Part shown: positions 20,563 to 29,261 of the stretch, piece after piece | Numbering within the stretch: position 1 is the stretch's first letter | How the letters are laid out: each line of letters opens with the position of its first letter | Assembly: GCA_022511075.1 (NCBI GenBank) | Contig: JAFLSE010000003.1 | Location: 60,634-124,633 of the forward strand | DNA: 64,000 nucleotides | Origin: Prevotella sp. | GTDB taxonomy: Bacteria > Bacteroidota > Bacteroidia > Bacteroidales > Bacteroidaceae | Direction: 5' to 3' | Program-made: the position numbers and the translations under genes | Notes under the pieces: model-generated | Seen by the model: the letters and a program-made list of their open reading frames with translations, nothing else | Told to the model about the DNA's origin: nothing | Database searches by the model: none

Positions 20563-20608
20563 TGTTTAATTTATTTTTAGTTTTAATATTGATGTGCTAA
20601 TGGGAAAG

Positions 20609-20680
<72 letters not shown>

Positions 20681-20688
20681 AACCTTAG

Positions 20689-20761
20689 AGCGGAAAACGG
20701 GGCTCAAACCCGCGACCCCCAGCTTGGAAGGCTAGTGCTCTATCAACTGAGCTATTTCCGC
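20689..20761 (-). tRNA. tRNA-Gly (TCC anticodon)
   Basis: 73 nt. Acceptor GCGGAAA/TTTCCGC, anticodon loop CTTCCAA, T-arm GGGTTTGAGCCCC. Eight bases from tRNA-Thr(GGT). Confidence 0.95.
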
Positions 20762-20775
20762 AAAATGTTTCTGTG

Positions 20776-20858
20776 TGGGTGGTGATGGATTCGAACCACC
20801 GAAGGCGTAAGCCAGCAGATTTACAGTCTGCCCCATTTGGCCACTCTGGTAACCACCC
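20776..20858 (-). tRNA. tRNA-Tyr (GTA anticodon)
   Basis: 83 nt, with the long variable arm of a class II tRNA. Acceptor GGGTGGT/ACCACCC, discriminator A, anticodon stem CAGACTGTAAATCTG, T-loop GGTTCGAATCC. Confidence 0.96.
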
Positions 20859-20877
20859 TTTGTTTCCAACATTCTTG

Positions 20878-20951
20878 AGCCTCTTGTCGGATTCGAACCA
20901 ACGACCCCGAGATTACAAATCACGTGCTCTGGCCAACTGAGCTAAAGAGGC
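20878..20951 (-). tRNA. tRNA-Thr (TGT anticodon)
   Basis: 74 nt. Acceptor GCCTCTT/AAGAGGC, anticodon loop TTTGTAA, T-arm GGTTCGAATCC. It is the first gene of the tRNA-tuf unit. Confidence 0.95.
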
Positions 20952-21002
20952 AATTTTGCAGCCGACTTGCTGACAGCCTTGCGATATGTCGGAAATCGGC
21001 TG

Positions 21003-21033
21003 CAAAGGTACGCATTATTTTTGAATTACCAAA
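21003..21033 (-). promoter_or_regulatory. Promoter of the tRNA-tuf operon
   Basis: The minus strand has TTTG (21030-21033) and TACCTTTG (21003-21010) with 19 bp between, about 50 bases ahead of tRNA-Thr(TGT). Confidence 0.8.
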
Positions 21034-21051
21034 ACTTTTCTGCGTTTTTTT

Positions 21052-21348
21052 TCAATAATCCCTTGTTTTTTCCTTATTTTTCTGTAGTTGCACCTTCAAG
21101 GAGTCAACCCCAAGGTCTATAGCCTCCTCAAATGTGTCGCAAACCTTCTCCACTCTCAGCGAGTTGCCCGGCACGTACGCCGTGATGCTCACCTCTTTGT
21201 TCATGGCAGTGGCAGGTTTGACTACCTTCAATACCACCTCTACTTTCTGTATATCATATGATTTTTCCAACTTGGCAATCTTCTTGTCGATGAATGCCTG
21301 CAACTTTTCGGTAGCGTCAAAGTGAATTGACTGAATCTTAATTTCCAT
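21052..21348 (-). CDS. hpf: Ribosome hibernation-promoting factor, short form
   Basis: 98 residues, the length of a short HPF/YfiA-type protein without the C-terminal dimerisation domain of long HPF. It starts MEIKIQSIHFDATEKLQAFIDKKIAKLEK and has the expected beta-alpha-beta-beta-beta-alpha pattern (VEVVLKVVKP, NKEVSITAYVPG). It binds the 30S decoding region in slow-growing cells. It follows xerC by 27 bases. Confidence 0.93.
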   Translation of the reverse strand: MEIKIQSIHFDATEKLQAFIDKKIAKLEKSYDIQKVEVVLKVVKPATAMNKEVSITAYVPGNSLRVEKVCDTFEEAIDLGVDSLKVQLQKNKEKTRDY

Positions 21349-21375
21349 AATAACCTCCTATTTTTAGAGTTAACG

Positions 21376-22260
21376 TTAGTCTGACCGTGGATGCGCCTTG
21401 TCGTATGCAGCCCTCAGCTGTTCGTATGTCACGTGAGTATATATCTCCGTGGTGTTCAGCCCTGCATGTCCGAGCAGTTTGCGCACACTTTCTATTCCGG
21501 CTTCGTTGTTGAGCATTGCTGTGGCAAACGCGTGCCTGAGCACGTGCGGAGAGCGCTTGTCGAGCGTAGTCACCCGCGACAGATTGTCTTTCACAATCAT
21601 TGTCACCTTTGCCCTGCTTATCCGTTTCCCCTTGTCGTTCACGAACAACGCCTCGGAGTCCCTTTCCACCGTATCGTCTCTCATTGCAATGTAACGTTTC
21701 AGCAAGTCCACGATTTTTGCCCCGAGGGGTATAATCCGCTGTTTGTTGCGCTTGCCGATAACCTTTACCTGCCGCAGCGAGAAGTCCACGTCGCTGTCAT
21801 CAAGAGAAATCAGTTCCGCCAGTCGCATTCCCGTGTTGTAGAACAATTCTATAATGGTACGCGCGCGTACATCTGTAAATATGTCCTCGTTCCACATTTC
21901 CCCGTCGAGAAGCCTTTCCATTTCCTTCTCCCTTACGAAGCTCGGCACGGGCTTTGCCTTTTTCGGTCCTAATATTCCGTGACTTGGGTCTTTACCCACC
22001 AACTTACGTTTCAGCGCAAAACGATAGAAACAGTGGAGTGCACTCAATCGGCGGTTTACCGACGTAGGCTTATGCCCGGCATCCATCATCATCTCCATCC
22101 AGCCTCTGACAACATCTGAGTCCGCCGACTCTAATGTCACTGGCTCTTCAAGTGTCTCGCAGTAGTCACTGAACATCTGCAGGTCCTTGCCATAGTTGTC
22201 TACAGTAAGTTGCGAAAGTCCTCGCTCGTACCTCAGATATTTGAGAAACTCTTGAATCAT
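21376..22260 (-). CDS. xerC: Tyrosine recombinase XerC/XerD
   Basis: 294 residues. The N-terminal SAM-like core-binding domain (MIQEFLKYLRYERGLSQLTVDNYGKDL) is followed by the catalytic domain with Arg in FYNTGMRLAELI, HVLRHAFATAML (H-x-x-R), LLGHAGLNTTEIYTHV (His and the Tyr nucleophile). All active residues are present. Its position between rpsU and hpf is conserved in Bacteroidales, so it is the housekeeping dimer-resolution recombinase rather than a phage integrase. XerC versus XerD cannot be settled by reading. Confidence 0.95.
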   Translation of the reverse strand: MIQEFLKYLRYERGLSQLTVDNYGKDLQMFSDYCETLEEPVTLESADSDVVRGWMEMMMDAGHKPTSVNRRLSALHCFYRFALKRKLVGKDPSHGILGPKKAKPVPSFVREKEMERLLDGEMWNEDIFTDVRARTIIELFYNTGMRLAELISLDDSDVDFSLRQVKVIGKRNKQRIIPLGAKIVDLLKRYIAMRDDTVERDSEALFVNDKGKRISRAKVTMIVKDNLSRVTTLDKRSPHVLRHAFATAMLNNEAGIESVRKLLGHAGLNTTEIYTHVTYEQLRAAYDKAHPRSD

Positions 22261-22340
22261 TGCACCGCGTTGCCTTATCTATTGCTTTCGGCAACGAAAT
22301 TACGAAAATTATTTGTAACCACCAAAAGTTTTAACACTTT

Positions 22341-22532
22341 TTACTCTTCTGCGGCGCGCAACTTCTGTACATAGATGGCGTGTTCCATCTTGAGGCGCTT
22401 CAAAACAGATGGCTTGTTGAACTGCTGACGTGCGCGGAGTTCCTTAACTACACCTGTTTTCTCAAACTTTCTCTTGAACTTCTTGAGAGCCCTCTCAATG
22501 TTCTCGCCTTCTTTTACTGGTACGATAATCAT
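22341..22532 (-). CDS. rpsU: Ribosomal protein bS21
   Basis: 63 residues: MIIVPVKEGENIERALKKFKRKFEKTGVVKELRARQQFNKPSVLKR, a basic helical protein of the 30S platform. In Bacteroidetes bS21 is tied to a ribosome that sequesters the anti-Shine-Dalgarno, which fits the AT-rich, SD-poor start regions seen throughout this window. First gene of the minus-strand block. Confidence 0.97.
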   Translation of the reverse strand: MIIVPVKEGENIERALKKFKRKFEKTGVVKELRARQQFNKPSVLKRLKMEHAIYVQKLRAAEE

Positions 22533-22597
22533 TTTGTTGTTTTTAAATATTTTAAATTAAACTTATTAATAAATCACGCTTTTGCGCATTTAGGGTG

Positions 22598-22629
22598 CAA
22601 AGTTACGGCTTTTTCCCGAGATACACAAA
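22598..22629 (-). promoter_or_regulatory. rpsU promoter
   Basis: Minus-strand TTTG (22626-22629) and TAACTTTG (22598-22605), 20 bp apart, about 70 bases before the rpsU start. Confidence 0.75.
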
Positions 22630-22828
22630 TTTTTTATAACATTTCTTTTAAATGAAGATTCAATCTCAAAATACAACTACGTCTGCAAAGGTACGAAAAG
22701 ATAGTTACATTTATTAATTGAACTTACTAAACTAATATCCATAAGCACAAAAGGTAAATCCCAACAGGCCTTAACAATGAAAATACTTTGGGAATAATAC
22801 ACATTAGTATTTTTTATAATATAGATGT

Positions 22829-22859
22829 TTTGCTATTACAATAAAATTCATTATCTTTG
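22829..22859 (+). promoter_or_regulatory. carB promoter
   Basis: TTTG (22829-22832) and TATCTTTG (22852-22859), 19 bp apart, 38 bases before the start codon. Confidence 0.8.
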
Positions 22860-22897
22860 CAATCTGAAATGTAGCAATCACAAATTTTATCTACGAT

Positions 22898-25800
22898 ATG
22901 AAGAAACAGCTCAAGAAGGTACTCGTGTTAGGTTCGGGTGCCCTTAAAATCGGACAGGCAGGCGAGTTTGACTACTCAGGTTCACAAGCATTGAAGGCAC
23001 TGCGCGAGGAAGGTATATCCTCGGTGTTGGTGAACCCCAACATCGCCACTATCCAGACTTCGGAAGGCATTGCCGACAAGGTGTATTTCCAACCAGTGAC
23101 CACCCATTTCGTGACGGAAATAATCAAGAAGGAGCGCCCAGACGGCATTCTGCTTGCATTCGGCGGACAGACCGCACTCAACTGCGGTACAGAACTGTAT
23201 CAGACGGGAGTGCTGAAGGAGTATGGAGTGGAAGTGCTCGGCACATCAGTGGAGGCCATCATGAACACTGAGGACCGCGACCTGTTTGTGAAGAAGCTCG
23301 CCGAGGTAGACTTGAAAGTGCCAGTGAGCCATGCAGTGGAGAATATGGAAGACGCACTGAAGGCAGCGCATGAGATAGGCTTCCCGATAATGATTCGTTC
23401 GGCATACGCATTGGGCGGACTTGGCTCTGGTATATGTCCCGACGAAAAGACTTTCGTGGAATTGGCAGAGAGTGCGTTTACGTTTGCTCCGCAGATTCTT
23501 GTGGAGGAATCGTTGAAGGGCTGGAAGGAAATAGAGTTTGAGTGCATACGCGATGCCAACGACCGTTGCTTCACCGTGGCATCAATGGAGAACTTCGACC
23601 CTCTTGGCATTCACACTGGTGAGTCGATCGTGGTGGCACCAACATGCTCACTAACAGAAGAGCAAGTGAAGATGCTGCAAGAGATTACAATCAAGTGCGT
23701 GAAGCATTTGGATATCGTGGGCGAATGTAACATTCAGTTTGCATTCAACGCAGAGACAAACGACTACCGAATAATAGAGATTAATGCCCGATTGAGTCGT
23801 TCTTCGGCATTGGCATCGAAGGCAACGGGCTATCCGCTCGCTTTCGTGGCTGCAAAGATTGCCTTGGGCTATACACTCGACCAGATAGGCGAGATGGGAA
23901 CTACAAGTTCGGCATACGTTGCTCCGAGCCTCGACTATATGATTTGCAAGATTCCACGCTGGGACCTTACCAAGTTTGCAGGCGTAAGTCGCCATATTGG
24001 TTCGAGCATGAAGTCGGTGGGCGAGATAATGTCCATTGGTCGCTCGTTCGAGGAGATGATACAAAAGGGACTGCGCATGATTGGTCAGGGTATGCACGGC
24101 TTTGTGGGCAACGACCACACGAAGTTCGACAACCTTGAAGACGCATTGGCAAATCCTACCGACCTGCGCATCTTCGCCATTGCACAGGCATTGGAGGAAG
24201 GCTACAGCACTGACAAAATAGAGGAACTGACGAAGATTGACAAGTGGTTCCTTGAGCGACTGAAGCATATCGTAGACCTGAAACACAAGCTGATGGAATA
24301 CAACAAGTTGGAAGACCTGCCCGATGAGCTGCTGCTTGAAGTTAAGCAATGCGGTTTCTCAGATTTCCAGATAGCACGTTTCGTATTGAAACCACAAAGC
24401 GGCAATATGGAAAAGGAAAATCTTTCCGTGCGCCAGCATCGCAAGGCAAGGGGCGTGCTGCCATCTGTGAAGCGCATACCAACGGTGGCTTCGGAGCATC
24501 CCGAACTAACCAACTACCTGTATTTCACATACACACATACGCCTGCATTTGCACAACCCGACGGCAAGCCATACACAGCTGCACACGACATAAACTACTA
24601 CAAGCACGAGAAATCGGTGATTGTATTGGGCTCGGGTGCATATCGCATAGGTTCGAGCGTGGAGTTCGACTGGTGTTCGGTGAATGCCATCAACACAGCA
24701 CGCAAGCTTGGCTACAAGTCGATAATGATAAACTATAACCCAGAGACAGTGTCTACCGACTACGACATGTGCGACCGCCTGTATTTCGACGAGTTGTCAT
24801 TGGAGCGCGTGCTCGACGTTATTGACCTTGAAGAGCCTCGCGGCGTTATTGTGAGCGTAGGCGGACAGATACCAAACAACCTTGCAATGAAGCTCTATCG
24901 CCAGGGAGTGCCCGTGTTGGGAACAAGCCCTGTAAACATAGACCGTGCGGAAAACCGCGACAAGTTCTCCGCTATGCTCGACAAGTTGGGCATAGACCAA
25001 CCGGCATGGCGCGCACTTACATCGTTCGACGATATCAAGGAGTTTGTCAACGAGGTTGGCTATCCTGTATTGGTTCGTCCGTCGTATGTGCTATCGGGTG
25101 CAGCAATGAACGTATGCTACAACGACGAGGAATTACATCGTTTCCTCAACATGGCAACCGAGGTGTCGAAGGAGTTCCCTGTGGTGGTAAGTCAGTTTAT
25201 GCAGGAGACCAAGGAGATTGAGTTTGATGCCGTTGCCGACAAGGGCGAGGTTGTTGAATATGCTATTTCCGAACACGTGGAGTATGCAGGTGTTCACTCG
25301 GGCGATGCCACGATGGTGTTCCCGGCACAGGAAATTTATTTCTCCACAATACGCCAGATAAAGAAGATAGCACGCAACATAGCTAAGGAACTTAACATTT
25401 CAGGACCTTTCAACATACAGTTCCTTGCAAAGAACCGCGAGGTGAAGGTGATAGAGTGTAACCTGCGTGCATCGCGCTCGTTCCCATTCGTTTCGAAGAT
25501 TTTGAAGCACAACTTCATAGAGACAGCAACGAAGATAATGCTCGATGCACCATACGCAAAGCCCGACAAGAGCGAGTTCGATATCGACCGCATAGGTGTG
25601 AAGGCATCGCAGTTCTCGTTTGCCCGTCTGCAAAATGCCGACCCGGTATTGGGTGTGGACATGAGCTCTACAGGCGAGGTAGGCTGTCTTGGCGACGACC
25701 TCAATGAAGCAATGCTCAATGCTCTCATTGCCACAGGCTACAGCCTGCCAAAGAAGAGCGTGCTAATATCGAGCGGTGCTGCAAAGGGCAAGGTTAGCAT

Positions 25801-26158
25801 GCTGGAGCCTGCACGCCAGTTGGTGAAGAAGGGATATAAGGTATATGCTACCGAAGGTACTGCCAATTTCTTTAACGATAACGGAGTGAAGGCGACCGCA
25901 GTGGGTTGGCCCGACGAAAATGCCGAGAACAACGTGATGGAGATGATAGCCAATCATGAGTTTGACTTGATAATCAACGTGCCAAAAAATCATACCAAGC
26001 GCGAACTGACCAATGGCTACCGCATACGCCGTGGCGCAATAGACCATAACATTCCGTTGATGACCAACGTTCGTCTTGCCAAGGCATTTATCGAGGCTTT
26101 CACCGCGTTGAAACTGGAGGACATCAAGATAAAGAGCTGGCAGGAGTATAATTCGTAA
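22898..26158 (+). CDS. carB: Carbamoyl-phosphate synthase large subunit
   Basis: 1086 residues. The two homologous halves each open with a pre-ATP-grasp signature (VLVLGSGALKIGQAGEFDYSG and VIVLGSGAYRIGSSVEFDWCS) and contain an ATP-grasp domain (SAYALGGLGSG; RPSYVLSGAAMNVCY). A C-terminal methylglyoxal-synthase-like allosteric domain follows (SVLISSGAAKGKVSMLEPARQL). It makes carbamoyl phosphate for pyrimidines and arginine, using ammonia from the CarA subunit. No carA is adjacent: rpsU lies upstream and a terminator follows. The first residues of the second half retain the Glu and Asn metal ligands as far as can be read (IECNLRASRSFPF). Confidence 0.98.
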   Translation: MKKQLKKVLVLGSGALKIGQAGEFDYSGSQALKALREEGISSVLVNPNIATIQTSEGIADKVYFQPVTTHFVTEIIKKERPDGILLAFGGQTALNCGTELYQTGVLKEYGVEVLGTSVEAIMNTEDRDLFVKKLAEVDLKVPVSHAVENMEDALKAAHEIGFPIMIRSAYALGGLGSGICPDEKTFVELAESAFTFAPQILVEESLKGWKEIEFECIRDANDRCFTVASMENFDPLGIHTGESIVVAPTCSLTEEQVKMLQEITIKCVKHLDIVGECNIQFAFNAETNDYRIIEINARLSRSSALASKATGYPLAFVAAKIALGYTLDQIGEMGTTSSAYVAPSLDYMICKIPRWDLTKFAGVSRHIGSSMKSVGEIMSIGRSFEEMIQKGLRMIGQGMHGFVGNDHTKFDNLEDALANPTDLRIFAIAQALEEGYSTDKIEELTKIDKWFLERLKHIVDLKHKLMEYNKLEDLPDELLLEVKQCGFSDFQIARFVLKPQSGNMEKENLSVRQHRKARGVLPSVKRIPTVASEHPELTNYLYFTYTHTPAFAQPDGKPYTAAHDINYYKHEKSVIVLGSGAYRIGSSVEFDWCSVNAINTARKLGYKSIMINYNPETVSTDYDMCDRLYFDELSLERVLDVIDLEEPRGVIVSVGGQIPNNLAMKLYRQGVPVLGTSPVNIDRAENRDKFSAMLDKLGIDQPAWRALTSFDDIKEFVNEVGYPVLVRPSYVLSGAAMNVCYNDEELHRFLNMATEVSKEFPVVVSQFMQETKEIEFDAVADKGEVVEYAISEHVEYAGVHSGDATMVFPAQEIYFSTIRQIKKIARNIAKELNISGPFNIQFLAKNREVKVIECNLRASRSFPFVSKILKHNFIETATKIMLDAPYAKPDKSEFDIDRIGVKASQFSFARLQNADPVLGVDMSSTGEVGCLGDDLNEAMLNALIATGYSLPKKSVLISSGAAKGKVSMLEPARQLVKKGYKVYATEGTANFFNDNGVKATAVGWPDENAENNVMEMIANHEFDLIINVPKNHTKRELTNGYRIRRGAIDHNIPLMTNVRLAKAFIEAFTALKLEDIKIKSWQEYNS

Positions 26159-26204
26159 TTATACATTGAATACAAGATGCAATTTATTTTGCACTCCATT
26201 AAAC

Positions 26205-26240
26205 AGGCGGCAGAGCATTTATGCTCCGCCGCCTTTATCT
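26205..26240 (+). terminator. carB terminator
   Basis: Stem AGGCGGC-GAGCA against TGCTC-GCCGCCT (one bulge or mismatch) with a four-base loop, followed by TTTATCT. It ends 82 bases after the carB stop. Confidence 0.85.
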
Positions 26241-26291
26241 AAAGAATGTAAGCAAGATATTTGAAATTTATCTAAAAATAACAAGAAAAAG

Positions 26292-26322
26292 TTGCAGGGA
26301 ATATTAAAAAGCAGTAATTTTG
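26292..26322 (+). promoter_or_regulatory. argS promoter
   Basis: TTG (26292-26294) and TAATTTTG (26315-26322) with 20 bp between, about 30 bases ahead of argS. Confidence 0.65.
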
Positions 26323-26352
26323 CATCCTGTATTATATAATAAGGTATAAAAG

Positions 26353-28164
26353 ATGAAAATCGAGACACGGATATTGGAAGCGGCACAGGCTGCCGTAAAG
26401 ACTCTTTACAGTGCAGAAGTGCCACAACAGATGTTGCAACTGCAAAAGACAAAGCGCGAGTTTGAGGGAAGCCTCACGCTCGTGGTATTCCCACTACTGA
26501 AGATTTCAAAGAAGAAGCCGGCAGAGACGGCACAGGAGATTGGCGAGTATCTTGCCGAAAACTGTGATGCTGTGGCTCGATTCAACGTGGTACAGGGATT
26601 CCTTAACCTCGTTATAGCACCGGCAGCATGGATTAGGTTGCTCAACGAAATAAATGCCGACGAAAACTTTGGTATGTGCAAGGCTGACGAGAACTCGCCA
26701 CTTGTTATGATTGAATATTCGTCGCCCAACACCAATAAGCCGCTGCACTTAGGACACGTGCGCAACAATCTGCTGGGCTGGTCGCTTGCCAAGATAATGG
26801 AGGCTAACGGCAACAAGGTTGTAAAGACCAATATCGTGAACGACAGAGGCATACACATCTGTAAGTCGATGCTTGCATGGCTGAAATACGGTAACGGAGA
26901 GACACCTGAAAGCAGCGGAAAGAAAGGTGACCACCTAATAGGCGACTACTACGTGGCTTTCGATAAGCACTACCGTGAGGAAGTGGCACAACTGACAGAG
27001 AAATTCATTGCCGAGGGCATGGACGGCGAGGCTGCTGAGAAAAAGGCTAAGGAAGAGGCTCCGCTGATTAAGGAGGCACACGACATGCTCGTTAAATGGG
27101 AGAACAACGACCCTGAGGTGCGTGGCTTGTGGGAGAAGATGAACAACTGGGTATATGCCGGATTCGACGAGACATATAAGGCTCTCGGTGTAAGTTTTGA
27201 CAAGATATATTACGAAAGCGATACCTATCTGAAAGGCAAGGCAAAGGTGGAAGAGGGACTTGCAAAGGGACTCTTCGAGCGCCACGAGGACAACAGTGTG
27301 TGGGCTGACCTCACAAACGAGGGACTCGACCAAAAACTGCTCCTGCGTTCTGACGGTACATCGGTGTATATGACACAGGACATCGGTACTGCCGAGATGC
27401 GTTTCAAGGACTACCCAATAGACAAGATGATTTACGTTGTGGGTAACGAGCAGAACTATCATTTCCAGGTGCTCTCTATCCTGCTCGACCGTCTTGGCTT
27501 TGAATGGGGCAAGGGATTGGTGCATTTCTCCTACGGTATGGTGGAACTGCCCAACGGAAAGATGAAGAGTCGCGAAGGTACGGTGGTAGATGCCGACGAC
27601 CTTATGCAACTGATGGTAAGCGATGCACGCAAGACAAGCGAAGAATTGCGCAAGTTTGCAGATATGACCATTGACGAGCGCAACGAGATAGCACGCATAG
27701 TGGGTATGGGTGCGCTGAAATACTTTATCCTAAAAGTTGATGCACGCAAGAATATGCTTTTCAACCCAGAAGAGAGCATTGACTTCAACGGCAACACAGG
27801 TCCGTTCATACAATACACATACGCACGCATCCGTTCAATAATGCGCAAGGCTGCCGACACGATACTGTCCGATAGTCTGGCAGACGATATGCCCGTAAAC
27901 GAGAAGGAAAGCGAACTGATACAGAAGATTAACGACTTTGGTGCAGCCGTGGCACAGGCAGGCAAGGACTACTCGCCCAGCGGAATAGCAAACTACTGCT
28001 ACGAACTGACCAAGGAGTTCAATCAGTTCTATCACGACTATTCAATACTCAACGCCGACTCCGAGCAGGAGAAAATCGTGCGCCTCACCATTGCCAAGAA
28101 TGTTGCCAAGACCATTCGCAACGGTATGGCATTGTTGGGAATAGAAGTACCCGAAAGAATGTAA
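26353..28164 (+). CDS. argS: Arginyl-tRNA synthetase
   Basis: 603 residues. The N-terminal additional domain (to ~100) recognises the tRNA D-loop. The class I HIGH motif is HLGH at about residues 132-135 (SSPNTNKPLHLGHVRNN), and the KMSKS equivalent is MKSREGTV near residue 404. The C-terminal anticodon-binding helical domain ends MALLGIEVPERM. It charges tRNA-Arg; a tRNA-Arg(CCT) gene lies at 63346. An RNase H-type gene follows after eight bases. Confidence 0.98.
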   Translation: MKIETRILEAAQAAVKTLYSAEVPQQMLQLQKTKREFEGSLTLVVFPLLKISKKKPAETAQEIGEYLAENCDAVARFNVVQGFLNLVIAPAAWIRLLNEINADENFGMCKADENSPLVMIEYSSPNTNKPLHLGHVRNNLLGWSLAKIMEANGNKVVKTNIVNDRGIHICKSMLAWLKYGNGETPESSGKKGDHLIGDYYVAFDKHYREEVAQLTEKFIAEGMDGEAAEKKAKEEAPLIKEAHDMLVKWENNDPEVRGLWEKMNNWVYAGFDETYKALGVSFDKIYYESDTYLKGKAKVEEGLAKGLFERHEDNSVWADLTNEGLDQKLLLRSDGTSVYMTQDIGTAEMRFKDYPIDKMIYVVGNEQNYHFQVLSILLDRLGFEWGKGLVHFSYGMVELPNGKMKSREGTVVDADDLMQLMVSDARKTSEELRKFADMTIDERNEIARIVGMGALKYFILKVDARKNMLFNPEESIDFNGNTGPFIQYTYARIRSIMRKAADTILSDSLADDMPVNEKESELIQKINDFGAAVAQAGKDYSPSGIANYCYELTKEFNQFYHDYSILNADSEQEKIVRLTIAKNVAKTIRNGMALLGIEVPERM

Positions 28165-28171
28165 AGCGACA

Positions 28172-28630
28172 ATGCCGCCCGTTATAAACAAACAAAGACA
28201 AGATACAGTTCTGCCCTTACACCCAGATGTAAGGGCAGATGCATGGGCTGTAGACGCTGCTTGCAGCGGTAATCCAGGACCTATGGAGTATCGCGGCATA
28301 GACCTTGCCACGGGGCAGGTTGTATTTCATTTCGGTCCTATGCACGGCACTAACAACATCGGCGAGTTTCTTGCCATTGTCCACGCCCTCGCCCTGATGC
28401 AGCGCTACAACATAAAAAAGGCTATATACTCTGACAGCGTGAATGCTATGCTGTGGGTGAAAAAACGTCAGTGCAAGACAAAATTAGAACGCACCCCACA
28501 GACAGAACCTCTTTTTGATATTATTCTTCGTGCCGAGAACTGGCTTAATACTCATGTCTATACTACCCCTATAATAAAATGGGAAACAAAGAAATGGGGA
28601 GAGGTACCGGCAGATTTCGGAAGAAAATAA
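28172..28630 (+). CDS. RNase H-fold protein (ribonuclease HI-like)
   Basis: 152 residues. Visible RNase H acidic residues: D28 in VDAACSGNPGPMEYRG, E65 in NNIGEFLAIVHAL, D88 in IYSDSVNAM, and a C-terminal Asp in PADFGRK (about residue 148). This complete DEDD set implies an active RNA/DNA-hybrid nuclease. The N-terminal hybrid-binding (Cauli_VI) domain found in some Bacteroidetes RNases H is absent. It probably shares the argS transcript (eight-base gap). Confidence 0.88.
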   Translation: MPPVINKQRQDTVLPLHPDVRADAWAVDAACSGNPGPMEYRGIDLATGQVVFHFGPMHGTNNIGEFLAIVHALALMQRYNIKKAIYSDSVNAMLWVKKRQCKTKLERTPQTEPLFDIILRAENWLNTHVYTTPIIKWETKKWGEVPADFGRK

Positions 28631-28666
28631 TTAACGTTTAATGCTATTGCATTGAGAATAAGTTTG

Positions 28667-28690
28667 TTGTCTTGTTAGTTAACAAGACAA
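28667..28690. repeat. 24-bp near-perfect palindrome
   Basis: TTGTCTTGTTA and TAACAAGACAA flank a two-base centre. A half copy (TGTCTTGTTA) recurs at about 28709-28718. It sits between the RNase H gene and the mraZ operator. It could be a regulator site or a weak bidirectional terminator; no T-run follows. Confidence 0.75.
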
Positions 28691-28735
28691 TAAATAGCGG
28701 CTTGCAATGTCTTGTTATGTTAAAAATAATAAAAA

Positions 28736-28760
28736 GTGGAGCAAAGTGGTGTGATGTGGG
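28736..28760 (+). promoter_or_regulatory. MraZ-type operator: three GTGG boxes at 10-bp spacing
   Basis: GTGGA (28736), GTGGT (28746) and GTGGG (28756) begin exactly ten bases apart, just upstream of the -7 box and the mraZ start. MraZ is known in other bacteria to bind arrays of TGGG/GTGG repeats at about this period upstream of its own gene, so autoregulation of the division cluster is likely. Confidence 0.75.
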
Positions 28761-28770
28761 GAAAATTTAT

Positions 28771-28778
28771 TATCTTTG
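28771..28778 (+). promoter_or_regulatory. -7 box of the dcw cluster
   Basis: TATCTTTG, 28 bases before the mraZ ATG. No TTTG at -33; instead the GTGG boxes occupy that region, which fits a promoter controlled by MraZ. Confidence 0.7.
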
Positions 28779-28806
28779 CAAGCGAATTCAAATTTGATAA
28801 GTACGC

Positions 28807-29259
28807 ATGCGTTTTTTAGGCAACATAGAGGCTAAATTAGATGCGAAGGGAAGGGTTTTCTTTCCTTCCACCTTTCGCAAGCAGTTGCAGGCTGCAGGCG
28901 AGGAGCGCCTCGTGATGCGTAAGGATATATTCCAGCAGTGCCTTACATTATATCCTGAAAGTGTGTGGTACGAACAACTTGACGCACTGCGTGCGAAACT
29001 TAACCGCTGGAATAAGGAACAGCAGATGATATATCGCCAGTACTTGGCAGAAGCGGAGATACTTCAACTCGACGGCAACGGCAGATTCCTGATAGGCAAG
29101 CGCTACCTGCAAATGGCAGGCATGACACAGGATGTGAGATTCATAGGCATGGGCGACTGCATAGAGATATGGAGTAACGACAAGACCGAAAAGCCGTTTA
29201 TGGAACCGGAGGCATTCGGTGCCGCCCTCGAGGAGATAATGGGCAAAGAGGAGGAGTAA
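28807..29259 (+). CDS. mraZ: Division/cell-wall cluster regulator MraZ
   Basis: 150 residues with two SpoVT/AbrB-like halves: MRFLGNIEAKLDAKGRVFFPSTFRKQL and AEAEILQLDGNGRFLIGKRYLQMAGM. The DxKGR/DxNGR pair is the signature. MraZ forms a ring that binds direct repeats upstream of its own gene; three such boxes lie 47-71 bases before the start. First gene of a 13-gene same-strand cluster; rsmH starts two bases after its stop. Confidence 0.97.
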   Translation: MRFLGNIEAKLDAKGRVFFPSTFRKQLQAAGEERLVMRKDIFQQCLTLYPESVWYEQLDALRAKLNRWNKEQQMIYRQYLAEAEILQLDGNGRFLIGKRYLQMAGMTQDVRFIGMGDCIEIWSNDKTEKPFMEPEAFGAALEEIMGKEEE

Positions 29260-29261
29260 CG

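Larger units (their letters stand above)
22533..22897. other. Divergent promoter region between rpsU and carB
   Basis: 365 bases without a gene. It contains the rpsU promoter and the carB promoter, listed separately. A further TACCTTTG on the minus strand near 22685-22692 may be a second rpsU start, but no -33 box lies at the right distance. Otherwise AT-rich with no recognisable structure. Confidence 0.7.
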
